Source: Ahaetulla prasina (lineage: Eukaryota; Chordata; Lepidosauria; Squamata; Colubridae). From it: 64,000 bases of DNA. How positions within the stretch are numbered: the first letter of the stretch is position 1; each line of letters begins with the position of its first letter. The stretch covers positions 99,729,561 to 99,793,560 of the forward strand of contig NC_080540.1 in the NCBI RefSeq assembly GCF_028640845.1. Reading direction: 5' to 3'. A program made the translations under genes and the position numbers. The notes beneath the pieces are model-generated. The model searched no databases. It saw only the letters and a program-made list of their open reading frames with translations, and was not told the origin of the DNA. Positions 46,640 through 57,830 of this stretch are shown piece by piece.

Positions 46640-46860
46640 GACAGCAGAGGATACCCGTCTTCAGTGCTCAATCTGGGCTCAGCTGCATTCCAGTTTTATG
46701 TTTGTCAGAGAATCGCCTCCCTTAATCCGACTTATCCTGTATCTCCCGGCTGCCCTCCCGATTAGTAATGCATTATACTGGGGCAGACATTAAGAAAACA
46801 TCCTCTTAATAAAGACAGATTGTCTACTTTGCATATGAATGAGAAAAAAGTAAATAAATT
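46640..46860. other. Candidate conserved non-coding block
   Basis: High-complexity, non-repetitive sequence with a TAATGCATTA palindrome (homeodomain-like) and CTTTGCATATGAATGAG (octamer-like). It is unlike the surrounding repeats and low-complexity DNA. Function is only a guess. Confidence 0.25.
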
Positions 46861-47721
46861 AAACATTAAGTATTAAACTCCAGAACCACATGTTCAGTTC
46901 TCCCATGATCAATTTTTTTTATTTCCTGTAAAATAGATCTTGAGGTTTTGTCCCTGAGCTTTTGCAGATGATAATTCAATTACAAGAGAAAGTGCAGCTA
47001 CGGCTGGAAACATGCCCATCTTTATTTTATAGCAAGCATAATTGTTGTGGTGAATATGTATTTTACTAGAGCTCAAAGTGCATAGGACGAAAATCCAACT
47101 TCCTCTTTCCTTGGCAAGCATTTCTGTTGTTGCAATACAGTTAGCAAATTTTGTGTCCAAGATGGTGAAATTACTATAGCTGAATAGGCCCAAGTAATGG
47201 TTAATGAGTGCAGCAATAATTAGGCCAAAATAGATATTGTTCAACTTCAGTTCTCATTATGTCCAATTCAGCATAGCCAAATCGCCATGGGAGATGTACC
47301 CTAATTTCTGGAAGGTTATAACAAACTAGATCCAGGTCTAAATGCATTTAGAACATACCATCTACTTGCCCAGAAAAGCCCACAGTAAAGCAGAATTGAC
47401 TCGACTAAGAAGCATCTATTCTTATTAATTCATGATCAGACATGGGGATCCTATGGCTCTTCAGTGTTTCGGTTTCCGACTTTATTTAATCCTGCCCAGA
47501 AGCTATGCTTACTGAGACTGGTATTAGACAGAGGTGCCCCAGTTCCATAATTCCACTGTAAAACAAAATGCAGAGTGTATTTGCTTGAATGAAGTATGAA
47601 ACATCACAAAAATCCTATTAATACATTAGCTTAGAATGACACGAGTGACAATAATAGTTTTGTCCCTTGTTAAAGACTTTTAAATATAACTCCAAAGTGA
47701 GGGCACTCGTGTTTGTAATAT
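46861..47721. other. No gene seen
   Basis: A 111-codon minus-strand frame (46909-47244) has no domain. Confidence 0.45.
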
Positions 47722-47729
47722 TACTCTAT

Positions 47730-47939
47730 CAGCAGTGAAATCCACTTACCTTCGCTACTGGTTCAGGAACAGGAGTGTGCTATGTGTGCGTGCCTCTTCT
47801 GCACATGTGCAGAGCCTTCTGCACATGCACAGAGGATCAAAACGGGACATAATGACATCCCAGCAAGTGGGTGAAGCCTCCCACCACTGGCGCTACCGGT
47901 TCGTGCGAGTCGGATAGATCCAGCCAGATTTCACCGCTG
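47730..47939. mobile_element. Short hAT-type element with perfect target duplication
   Basis: Ends CAGCAGTGAAATCC and CAGATTTCACCGCTG. The exact 8-mer TACTCTAT flanks it at 47722-47729 and 47940-47947. At 210 bp it is the shortest of its type here. The interior has a CTTCTGCACATGTGCAGAG near-palindrome. Confidence 0.92.
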
Positions 47940-47947
47940 TACTCTAT

Positions 47948-48559
47948 TAAACATACATATTTCAGCCTTCAGGATGACAAGATGATACAACTGGATATAA
48001 AAATGACATTTTCACAACCCGCATTTCATCATGGAAAGTTTTGCAGGGACAGGATTTCTGACCTGAACCTGCTCTGAAAATTTCTGATCCCAGTTAAGGG
48101 TGTACATGTTACTGGTCCAAAATCTGCCAATCCTTCTAAACTCGCAGCTCCTGCTTGAGGAGCAGATGGCAGCTATGGCTAGGAGGTCTTTGTATGGTTG
48201 TAGCATATAAACCAATTATACTTTTCTAGATTTGGAACCATACTCATAGTCACTTGTGTCTTGTCAACTTTCAGTTGGTCTGTTGTAATGCCCATGGGGC
48301 TGCCCTTGATTAGCATTCAGAATCTGCAATCTATCGAGAATGTCCAAGTTCAAGTTGCTACATATATTAATTGGTTTACTTGTGTAATATCACTGTGTTG
48401 ATAGCTGCATTGGTTATTTGAACACTTATGAATATAATTCATATAATGTCATATTTTAAAACTTTTAAGGTTTCTGATGTGGGTATTTTGGGGACTGCCT
48501 TCTTCCTATGCCCTCTACCCCTCCAATGAAACTTTAATTTGGGGGGGCTTCCTTCAAGT
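47948..48559. other. No gene seen
   Basis: Plain sequence. Confidence 0.5.
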
Positions 48560-48930
48560 TCTTACAGTTAGAGAATGTATTTAACCTCAGAGGCAGGTCT
48601 TCTCTATTGCTATCCTCGTTTTTGGAACAGTTTGTCCCTCTCCCTGGAGCTCAAGTGATCCCTCAGGCTTTTGGCATTCTGCAAGGCCATTAACACCAAC
48701 CTGTTTCAGCAAGCTGGGATGGTTCCTCCTGAGAAGGAATATTTGTTGATTCTGAAAGTTTAAGGCACTGTGTTTTTTTGTTCTGCATTAATTGCCATTG
48801 TGGTTGGCAATGTTATCAGTTTCTGACCTTTTTAAATTCACCATTACAAGAACTGGGTGAGCCACTCAGAGTCACTTGTTGATTGAATATAAATCTAGTA
48901 AGCAAGCTAGCAAATAAATAAATAAAAAAT
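48560..48930 (+). mobile_element. Old L2-clade LINE 3' end
   Basis: GTTTTTGGAACAGTTTGTCC corresponds to the WNSLP region of the ORF2 tail. It is followed by AAGGCCATTAACACCAACCT and a tail with GAGCCACTCAGAGTCACTTG and (AAATA)n. Frames are lost. More diverged than the 4.3 kb copy. Confidence 0.65.
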
Positions 48931-51136
48931 TCACCTCCTTGTATTTTCACTTGCTTTGTTAAAGATTTTAAAGTCTATGGATGTATCCTTCTGCTACATG
49001 CCAGGGCGAATGCATCCTTCAGCAGCACCTTTTCCTAGACGTCTGCTCTCCATTGGGACATTGAATGAGAGATGCTCGATTTGCACTTCAACACATCTGG
49101 AGGACACAAAATTATGAAAGGTGGTGCTGTGTATTAGTGTCAGTTAAAATATGTGACAGGAAATAAAGAGAGACTATAAGCATGGATGTTATACCAGTTT
49201 AACTGGTGTAACTTCTGCCAAAGAGTCAAATGAAAATGTAAATCGGGATTTATCAGTCAATCTTCCAGGATAGTCTTGTCTCACAACCGATGTTGTGGGC
49301 TATTGAGCAGAGTACCCTTTAAGTTTACGTATGAAAACAACTGAGAATGATTGTGGACAATAAGAATTAACATACAAACAAACTGGGTTTTGATGATATT
49401 TTATTTTTTTACTACAAATATAAAGTCTTCTTACCAGTTGTAGAAAAATACAATAAAACAGATCTTTAGTTTCATTTAGGAACAAAGTTCAATATAAAAA
49501 CAGTCAATAAATATTAAAGAAGCAATAAATAGCCATGATCAAGCAATGATCATGCATAGAGATCAAATACAGAGTTACAGCATATCAGCAGGTAAATTGG
49601 TTTAGTGTTCACACAAACCATAATTCAGCTTTCCTTAAGTACATTGGCTACAGAGCTCAGCCAATCAGGATGCATGATGATGCAACAAAGTTTTTTAAAG
49701 CTACATAATACAAACACACAATGTTGGTTTATATATTTCCTGACCAACCAGCTGGGCAATAACAATTTCCTAACAGTCTATCTTCAAGATTTCCAACTCC
49801 TTCTTCTTTAATAACAAAAAAACAAACAAAAGGAACTGTCACCTTTCCCTAGGCACATTTCAGGGGTGGCGGAAGAAATGACCAGAGCCAGGTTCCTGCA
49901 ATCCATGTGCTATTCAGAAAACAGTGTTGATGAAGCTAGGAGGGAGAAGCTAGGAGGTTCAACTTCATTAAACATTTGGTAGCTAGAGATAAAAGCAAAT
50001 TTGGTTTAAGTGAGTTAAAGTATCTGCTCATAGTTTGACATGGCTTCTTTTCTATTTAAAATATGGGAATATATAATGAATTGGAAACCATGGAACAGTT
50101 GGGGCGTGCGTGCATAGGTCGAATAAAATCTTAATTGGGTGTTGCCTCTAAAATAATACAGATGTCTATCAAATTCCAACCTCCCAGGTCATAATTACTC
50201 AATTGCACTTAAGAGGAAAAACAAGACTATTTCTGGGTATGAATTCATTTTTTACTAAAATATTTTTATTTAAACATGTAATCCACCGGTTGTACCAAAG
50301 CAACTTATAGAAACCAAAAGAACACAAAGGCATAATAACAAAGGAGAAGGAAAACACAACTCAGGTGAGAATGTGACCTAGCATTGCATATCAAGATTGA
50401 AAATACCTATAGAAAGGTCCTGCGGACTTGGAATAACATGAATGGTGAAAATATGTGGCTTATGATAAAAAGGTAAGTCAACCGAGGGAATAACCTGCAG
50501 GAATCAGTTACAAATTAACATAACTACAAGAGACAAACGAAGGATAAAGTAGATAACTGAAGCTTCAGACAACCATGGAGCATTGCGAGGGATTTCAGCT
50601 ATTCCACCCAACTGTTGGAAGTCCAAGGTCATGTCAGACCCCAAGATCCAAGAAAGATATGTGGAGTTATTTCTGAGCAGTTTCCCTTACCTATAGAGAG
50701 AAATCTTGCCAAACTAAAGCAACTATATCACTACAGCTATATTCTGGAAATGGGTAGGAAAAAACCTCTTTAACTTTCTTCTGATTAAACTTTGCTTCCT
50801 GTTTGCCCTCTGGAATGCAGCCCCTCCCTCTTGGGAATCCAGACTACATTGCACTGCAGGCCAGGTCTATCCTTTCTCCTTGCTTCACTCTCCATTGTTG
50901 ACTTACCAATTGTTTCTTGAGTGCAGGAATGCCAGCCCGTATGCAAGGCACCCTCAACTTAGGTTTTGGAGCTCTGCTTTCCATCTGGAGCCTTCTAAGT
51001 CTTCTTTATCAGTCCTCTGTGTCTTTTACTCTAGTCTAGTGACATCCCCAGCTCCAATGGCCTACAATATGTCACATGTCCCCTTCCCTCCAGCAGATAA
51101 TCACCATCCTGTATGGCCATTTCAGGGTTTTAGAAA
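48931..51136. other. No gene seen
   Basis: About 2.2 kb without domain-bearing frames. No clear repeat ends. Confidence 0.45.
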
Positions 51137-51345
51137 GAGCCTGGGTGGCACAGTTGTTAGAATGCAATATTGCAAGCAAACTTTGCCACAGTCTGGAGTT
51201 CGATCCTGGTAGGGCTCAAGGTTGATTCAGCCTTCCAGCCTTCTGAGGTCAGTAAAAGGAGGACCCATATTGTTGGGGGCAATATGCTGACATTGTAAAC
51301 GGCCCAGGGACTACTGTAAGTCCAAGTAGTATTGCTATTGCTGTT
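51137..51345 (+). mobile_element. tRNA-derived SINE with (TATTGC)n tail
   Basis: A box A-like GGTGGCACAGTTGTTAGAAT (from 51144) and box B GGAGTTCGATCC (51194-51205) form a tRNA-like head for RNA polymerase III. The body reads AAAGGAGGACCCATATTGTT and GGGGGCAATATGCTGACATT. The tail is ATTGCTATTGCTGTT. Same family as 52.89 kb. Confidence 0.8.
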
Positions 51346-51844
51346 ATGCTGGGCTGCTATGTTCTTGGCTTCCTTTCTCTTTTCTTCCGCTTGATCTAAC
51401 AAAGACTATGAAGTCCATGTTTTCCCCATCTTTACTGCCAGCATGTCTCTCTTTCACCCTTCCAGAGGAAACCTCTGCCCTTGGTAGGTGAAGTATATTC
51501 CTGTGGCCATTTGTACTGGAATTGTTTCCTTTCCTTAAAAAAAAACAACCTACATCACAACTTAGGCACCTCGGAACACCACCACAAACTTTTAATAAAT
51601 GCATCTTTAATCAGTTCTTCATTGTCACACATTTTCTATGGACTCTCAGGTGAATGAAAGAATGAACAACATTCCTTTTATTTTTCATGGGGTAGCATTG
51701 AAGCGTGTCTTCTTTGCACAGACAAAATGGGCTCTTTATAAGAATTTGGAAGCCAGTGGCATGATTGCTAAGAGCTTCTATAAGCAACAAATCCTATTTC
51801 CTTCTTTGACAGGTATTACTGTAATAGATAAGCTGCAGATATAG
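51346..51844. other. No gene recognised; possibly the 5' part of the CR1 remnant
   Basis: The frame 51638-51844 leads directly into CR1 reverse transcriptase sequence and may belong to it. I recognise no motif in it. Confidence 0.35.
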
Positions 51845-52890
51845 TATAAAATAAATACAAAAGCTTTTGAGAGGGTTTCATATGACATTCTTATTGACAA
51901 CCTATTAAAGTATGCTTTGGGTGGTACTACAATGAGATGGATCCATAACTGGCTATCTAACTCACAGATTCAGCACTGATGGCTTGAACTGAAAAGTACT
52001 AGGTGGGAGCTGTCTTTAAAAAGGTAAAGGTTCCCTGGCACATATGTGCTAGTCGTTCCCGACTCTAGTGGGCAATGCTCGTCTCTGTTTCAAAGCCGAA
52101 GAGCCAGCGCTGTCCAAAGACGTCTCCATGGTCACGTGGCCAGCATGACTAAACACCAAAGGCGCACGGAACACTGTTACCTTCCCAGCAAAGGTGGTCC
52201 CTGTTTTTCTACTTGCATTTTTCACGTGCTTTCGAACTGCTAGGTAGGCAGAAGATGGGACAAGTAACAGGAGCTCACCCCATTACGCGGCACTAGGGAT
52301 TCGAACCGCTGAACTGCCAATCTTTAGACCAACAAGCTCAGTGTCTTAGCCACTGAGATACCACATCTTAGAACCTGCATTATTTAACATTTTTATTAAT
52401 GAGTTGATATGATTCTTTAAAACTGGGAGGCCTGGACACAAAACTGGAAGAAGATTGGCTTACAATCAGAATGACCAAATGAGATTGCTGTCTAATCTAG
52501 ATAGCTTGGTAGACTGAGCTGAGAGCAAATGGAGACTCTTCAACCAGGATAAATGTAAGGTATTATATTTAGGGGGAAAAAAACACCATACAGCATCCAT
52601 ACAAGATGGGAGATCCCTGGCTTGGAAATACTTCATCAGACAAGGATTTGGTGTGCTTGTTGTGAACAAACTGTACATGAGCTACTAGTATGAGTGACTT
52701 CACAGAAGGGTAAGTGTAGTTCTGCATTGCATTAGAAGAAGTTCTGCATCCAAGAAGTATGAAGTCTTTTTTCCTCTTCTCCTCTACATGAGTGAGATCA
52801 TACAATTCTTGTATTATAGTTCTAGAAAGATATTGACAGATCAGAACATAGCAAGAGGAAAATGATCAAAGATATAGTGACTTCAGGAAG
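51845..52890 (+). pseudogene. CR1 reverse transcriptase remnant, split by later insertions
   Basis: Across decayed frames one reads KAFERVSYDILIDNLL, TTMRWIHNWLSNSQ, then after a SINE (52017-52364) LFNIFINELI, and further on LFNQDKCKVLYLG and SDKDLGVLVVNKL. These are CR1 reverse transcriptase landmarks in order. Multiple stops and shifts make it non-functional. The element appears to continue at 57831-58060 after two more insertions, making this the oldest layer of the stack. Confidence 0.75.
52017..52364 (-). mobile_element. Sauria-type SINE, minus strand, inserted in CR1
   Basis: Read on the minus strand: GGCTAAGACACTGAGCTTGT (box A region), GCGGTTCGAATCCCTAGTGC (box B), a body with GGCCACGTGACCATGGAGAC, and the Bov-B-like tail AGTCGGGAACGACTAGCACA ending CCTTTACCTTT. 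Near full length at about 350 bp. Confidence 0.85.
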
Positions 52891-53127
52891 TCCTGGGGGG
52901 CGCAGTAGTTAGAATGCAGTACTGCAGGCTAATTCTGCTGACTGCTGACTTTCGGCAGTTTGATCCTGACCAGCTCAAGGTTGACTCACCCTTCCATTCT
53001 TCCCAGATCAATAAAATGAGGACCTAGATTGTTGGGGGCAGTGTGCTGACTCTATAAACTGCTTAGGGAGGGCTGTAAAGTACTGTGAAGCAGTATATAA
53101 ATCTAAGCACTATTGCTATTGCTATTG
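52891..53127 (+). mobile_element. tRNA-derived SINE with (TATTGC)n tail
   Basis: Head TCCTGGGGGGCGCAGTAGTT, box B-like AGTTTGATCCTGACC, body AAAATGAGGACCTAGATTGT and tail AAGCACTATTGCTATTGCTA. A better-kept copy than 51.14 kb. It ends exactly where the target duplication of the following hAT starts. Confidence 0.87.
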
Positions 53128-53264
53128 CCCTATAACATGGGCATCAAGCTTGCTGCGTCACGTTGCCAACACATGATGTTTTTCCCCTTTGTGGAGTTGG
53201 GGTGGGCATGGCCTACATGTGACACATCTGGCCTGTGGGCCTCCAGTTTGACACCCCTGCCTGC

Positions 53265-53452
53265 TGTAATGTATTTGAATTTTAGGAGGGAAATTTGGGC
53301 GGGAAAATGCACATTGCTGATTGGCTGATGCCTCAGCCAAAATACTATTTAAAGAGGGGTTTTTGCCTGTTGGCTTTTGCTGGGATCACAATAAACCAAA
53401 GAGCTGTTGTCACTTGTATCGTCTCCTGCCTCTTCATTGCCCAAACATAACA
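53265..53452 (+). repeat. 5' LTR
   Basis: Starts TGTAATG and ends ACATAACA. Contains a TATA-like TATTTAAA (53346-53353) and a poly(A) signal AATAAA (53390-53395), the likely promoter and 3'-end signals. Confidence 0.95.
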
Positions 53453-53470
53453 TTGGCGATGAAGGTGGGA
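53453..53470 (+). promoter_or_regulatory. Probable primer binding site
   Basis: TTGGCGATGAAGGTGGGA begins immediately after the 5' LTR, where a tRNA primes minus-strand synthesis. The TGG start fits a tRNA 3' CCA. I cannot say which tRNA. Confidence 0.7.
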
Positions 53471-53554
53471 TCTTGAAGGCAGTGAGACTAGGAAAAGAGC
53501 TGAAGGAGCAACGTAATTTCAAACCCAGCCAGTATCAAGGGCGGATACATAGCG

Positions 53555-54400
53555 ATGTCTAGCTATACGCCGCCAGCGCCATTCGACCCAGCCAAGGAGA
53601 AATGGGGGTCGTACATGGCTCGTTTCGAGTGTTTCCTCGAAGCTAACGAACTGCAAGGAGTATCGGATAATCGGAAGCGCGCTTACTTCCTGAGCCACTG
53701 TGGGCCAGAAGTCTTCGATACCGCCGAATCGCTGTCGGAACCAACGCCACTACAGACGACGCTACGAGCACACTACGCGCCGGTGCCATCGAAGTTTGTA
53801 CAACGTTTTGAGTTGAGGCAAAGAGTTCAGCGAGAGGGCGAATTGATAAGCGTGTACATGGCCGCATTAAGGAAAACCGCAAACCACTGTGAGTATAGAG
53901 ACTTGTAGGACTCTTTATTAGAACAACTCATTTGTGGGGTCAGGGACATCTGACTACAGAGGCGGCTGCTGTCGAAAAGCAACCTAACCCTGGCGATAGC
54001 CCTGGATGAGGCCAGGGCACACGAGATGTCCACCAAAGCGGCGGAAACCTTACAAAAGCCGAACACACCAAATGCCACAGCGAAAGCAACGCCAGTCCAC
54101 AGCGAAGAAATCCAGGCTGAATCGGACGGTGAAGAAGAGGAAGAGGTTTTCCACACCGGGAGGCCGGAGAGATGCGACCAGGACGAGTGCGTGAGTTGCG
54201 GAGGCCAACACCAACGACAGAATTGCAGCTTCAAAGACGCAATTTGTCGGCGGTGTGAAAAGAAAGGACATATAGCTCAGGCCTGCCGAGCCTCTCAACC
54301 TTCCCACCCAAAATTCAAACTGGCCAATCAACAGGGCGCCAGATCCGTGAAGCGGCCAGGGATTGGTCAGTTCAAAAAAGGCACAAAGTTGAATCAGACC
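53555..54400 (+). pseudogene. gag: Ty3/gypsy gag (capsid and zinc-knuckle nucleocapsid), two nonsense codons
   Basis: The frame starts MSSYTPPAPFDPAKEKW in a good position about 100 bp after the LTR. A capsid-like region follows (WGSYMARFECFLEANEL; FELRQRVQREGELISVYMAA). TAG at 53906-53908 and TGA at 53951-53953 interrupt it, but the same frame continues on both sides. Near the end are two zinc knuckles, CX2CX3HX4C at 54188-54226 and CX2CX4HX4C at 54245-54286, which bind element RNA. The frame runs on into protease, so gag and pol share one frame here. Confidence 0.9.
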
Positions 54401-57400
54401 ACTGTGAGAGTGGGCCATGCATCGACACGGCTAGAAAAGAAAATATTCACCAAGACATACATCGAAGGAGTGCAGTGTAAAATGGAGGTGGATACTGGAT
54501 CGTCAATCACAATTATGTCTTGGGACACAATCGCAAGGGACCTGCCAGACGTCGCGAAATGCCAGCTGCAACCCCAAAAGCTGAGAGTGCAAGACTACCA
54601 GGGGAACCGAATCCCTGTTCGAGAAGTCACGTCCATCAGACAATTCAAGAAAACCCTGCCGATCACCATCGTAGATGGAAACCTGCCCAGTTTGCTAGGT
54701 CTGGACTGGTTCAGAGCCTTGGGCATGGAAGTAACCGGGGTTCACAGAAGCGGAGTCAACCTGAAGGACGAATTGTTGAGAGAATTCGAGGACGTTTTCC
54801 AAGACTGCCTAGGCAAGTACGTGGGGACCCCCATTTCATTCAATTTGGACCCCCAGGTGGCTCCCATTAGATTAAAAGCTAGGAGGGTCCCGTTTGCCCT
54901 CAAACCCAAGATTGACAGGGAACTAGACAAATTAGTAAGCCAGGGAATACTAGTCCCCTTCGACCATGCAAAATGGGAGACACCAATAGTGATCCCAGTC
55001 AAACCGGACGGATCAGTCTGGATTTGCACTGACTATAAGGCAACGCTTAACAAAGCATTGCAAAAGAGTGCTTACCCCATTCCCGTAGTGCAACATTTGT
55101 TGCACTCGGACAGGGACAGGTTTTTGCCAAACTCGATCTGGCTCAAGCCTACACTACCAACAATTACCAGTTGACGATGAAATGGCCGAAGCGCAGACGA
55201 TTGTCACACATCGGGGCACTTTTAAATGCACTCGACTTCAGTTCGGAGTTAGTGTAGCCCCCGGGTTATTCCAAAACCTAATGGAACGACTCCTACAAGT
55301 TCTACCGGGAGTAGTTCCATATTTCGACGATGTACTGGTATCAGCAGAAAACTTGGAAGAATTAGGGGTCAAATTGCGGAAGGTTTTGGGCATTTTCAGG
55401 TCTGCGGGGCTTAAGGTTAAACTTAACAAATGCCAGATAGGAGTTGAATCTGTAGAATTCTTGGGTTACCGGATAGATAAGGAAGGCATCCACCCAACTG
55501 AGAGCAAAGTGCGAGCCATTAGAAAGGCTCCAACCCCAAAAAACAAAACAGAATTACAAGCATTTTTGGGGCTTGTAAACTTCTATGCGGTATTTTTAAA
55601 AAATAAGGCAACGGTAGCCGAACCGCTACATAAACTGCTAGCGAAAAAATCTGTTTGGACTTGGGGCAGGGTTGAGGCTAAGGCATTTGAAGGCGTTAAG
55701 AATCTCTTGTCCAGCGATAGCCTTCTAATTCAGTACAATGGGACGTTGCCACTAGTACTAGTTTGTGATGCATCACCCTACGGGGTAGGGGCTGTCCTCA
55801 GCCACAGGTTACCGAACGGTTCAGAAGCCCCTATCGCATATTTTTCCCGCACGATGTCCGCAGCAGAAAGGAACTATAGCCAACTAGACCTGGAAGCCCT
55901 GGGGTTAAAAAATTCCATGAGTACCTGTTTTGGCGGCAATTTGAAATAGTCACAGACCACAGACCTTTATTGGGACTCTTGGCGGGGGACTGTCCAACAC
56001 CAGTTGCATTATCACCCAGGCTGACCCGTTGGACTATTTTCCTGGCAGCATATTTGTACAAACTGTCTCACCGACCAGGCAAGGATTTGGGACATGCGGA
56101 CGCTTTAAGTAGATGCCCGTTGCCAGAGACTATTGAAGATCCGACCCCAGGGATGCCTGTCTTGTTAATTGACTCTTTGGACTCTGGCCCAGTCACATCT
56201 ACGGAAGTGACTAGGGCATCTTACAAAGACATTGTCGTAAGGACTGTGATCGGTTGGGTGCAGAGGGGATGGCCCACTGCACCGGGGGATCGTTTCAAAG
56301 AATTTACAAAAAAGCGTTCGGAACTGTCGGTACAAGGGGATTGTCTGTTATGGAGGGATAGAGTGGTTATTCCGGAGAAATTACGAGGGCATGTGTTGGA
56401 ACTATTGCATGTGGGCCACCCGGGGATTGTAAGGATGAAAAGCCTAGCGAGAAGTTACGTGTGGTGGCCACAAATGGATAAAGACATTAGCGACCGGGTA
56501 GGGAAATGCCAAGCATGTCAAGAATCAAGGCCACTACCCCCAACAGCCCCCATAAGGGATTGGGAGAAACCCCAGGGTCCTTGGTCCAGGATCCACATAG
56601 ATTTTGCCGGGCCGTTCCATGGGCAGACCTTCTTAATTGTGGTAGATGCCTACTCGAAGTGGTTAGAAATTTTACTCATGAAAACCACAACAGCGGAAGC
56701 TGTAATCACAGTATTGAGACATCTATTTGTGACACACGGGTTGCCCGACACTCTAGTGTCCGATAATGGCCAACAATTCATGGCCACCCAGTTTGAGGGG
56801 TACTTGGCAGAAGAGGGCATCCGACATGTCCTCTCGGCGCCTTTCCACCCGGCGACGAACGGACTTGCAGAAGGCAGTGCCAAGGAATGCAGTGCCAAGG
56901 AAGCGCTATCTAGAATTAGCCCAGAAGATTGGCAATCCAAAATTAATACCTTCCTGTCAGTCCAACATAGAACGCCCTGTGTGACCACCGGCCGCAGCCC
57001 ATCGGAGTTATTAATGGGTAGAAGACTCCGGTGCCCCCTAGATCGGTTAAACCCAACATATTCCCCTGATGGGTACCAAAGCACAAAGGGAAGAACCAGA
57101 ACAATGACAACAGGTGACCCAGTATGGGCACATAACTATAGTGAGGGCCCAGCGTGACTTAAGGGAACAATTGTAGGAGTGATGGGCCCGAAGTCATACA
57201 TAGTGGACATGGGGGATGGCCGAGTGTGGAGACGCCACATAGATCAATTACGAAAAAGAATACAAAACAATCCAGAAACCAAACAGCCAGACCCTGACTA
57301 CCCAATATTTGAACCAACAGCTAACTCAACCCTGAGGCGATCGGAGGACTTAGCTGAGTCTGAAGAAGTCCAGCGACGCCAACCGGCTCCTCCAGAGGAC

Positions 57401-57568
57401 AGCAGGGACAACTCTGCCAATAATCCAGGGCCGGATGGCCCAGAGGAGGAGCTGGGAGGAACAAATAGTCCCTCCGACCAGCTCGACTCACTCCCAGCGA
57501 ATGAATTGCGCAGGTCAGAAAGAGTTAGGAGATGCCCTGTCTACCTGCGTGACTACGTGGAAAAATAA
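54401..57568 (+). pseudogene. pol: Ty3/gypsy pol: protease, RT, RNase H, integrase; frameshifted
   Basis: Protease: active-site DTGS at 54491-54502. Reverse transcriptase: KPDGSVWICTDYKATLNK, then catalytic YFDD at 55320-55331 and FLGYRIDKEGI. RNase H: LVCDASPYGVGAVLS (about 55755) through SHRPGKDLGHADALSR (about 56070). Integrase: zinc-binding HVGHPG...CQACQ region, then D at 56600, D at 56762 and E at 56870, spacing D,D35E. Breaks: frame changes near 55105-55110 and 55150-55160 in RT, a shift with lost codons near 55905 in RNase H, and TGA at 57155-57157 in the integrase C-terminus. The frame resumes to a stop at 57566-57568. A 15-bp in-frame tandem repeat (56874-56903) follows the catalytic Glu. 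Confidence 0.93.
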
Positions 57569-57617
57569 CATGCAAATGTTATGCAAAAAACTATGTAAAT
57601 ATAGTACAATGTGTTCT

Positions 57618-57630
57618 GGGAGGGGAGGAG
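57618..57630 (+). promoter_or_regulatory. Polypurine tract
   Basis: GGGAGGGGAGGAG directly before the 3' LTR, the expected plus-strand primer. Confidence 0.9.
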
Positions 57631-57818
57631 TGTAATGTATTTGAATTTTAGGAGGGAAATTTGGGTGGGAAAATGCACGTTGCTGATTGGCTGATGCCTC
57701 AGCCAAAATACTATTTAAAGAGGGGTTTTTGCCTGTTGGCTTTTGCTGGGATCACAATAAACCAAAGAGCTGTTGTCACTTGCATCATCTCCTGCCTCTT
57801 CATTGCCCGAACATAACA
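57631..57818 (+). repeat. 3' LTR
   Basis: 188 bp, 183 identical to the 5' LTR. Followed by target duplication CCTGC. Confidence 0.95.
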
Positions 57819-57830
57819 CCTGCCCTATAA

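Larger units (their letters stand above)
53265..57818 (+). mobile_element. Full-length Ty3/gypsy LTR retrotransposon (4,554 bp)
   Basis: Two 188-bp LTRs (TGTAATG to ACATAACA) enclose a gag-pol region, with a 5-bp target duplication CCTGC at 53260-53264 and 57819-57823. Pol domain order is protease, reverse transcriptase, RNase H, integrase, which defines Ty3/gypsy rather than copia. No env-like frame follows pol, and none of the short C-terminal tail looks like a chromodomain. LTRs differ at 5 positions, all transitions. Coding sequence has several breaks, so this copy cannot make its proteins alone. Confidence 0.95.
53136..57822. mobile_element. hAT element interrupted by the LTR retrotransposon
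   Basis: The left part (53136-53264) starts CATGGGCATCAAGCTTG and reaches CAGTTTGACACCCCTG near its right end. The last few bases lie beyond the LTR element. The exact 8-mer CCCTATAA stands before it (53128-53135) and after the LTR element (57823-57830). This proves the hAT was in place first and that the LTR element landed in its final bases. Confidence 0.85.

Noticed and set aside
51144..51216. Possible tRNA gene from box A and box B
   Set aside because: No acceptor stem or anticodon arm can be formed cleanly. The sequence continues into a SINE body and (TATTGC)n tail.
57179..57568. Separate downstream gene after integrase
   Set aside because: Same frame as pol after an in-frame TGA, and its IVDMGDGRVWRRHIDQLRKR start is the usual integrase C-terminal tail.
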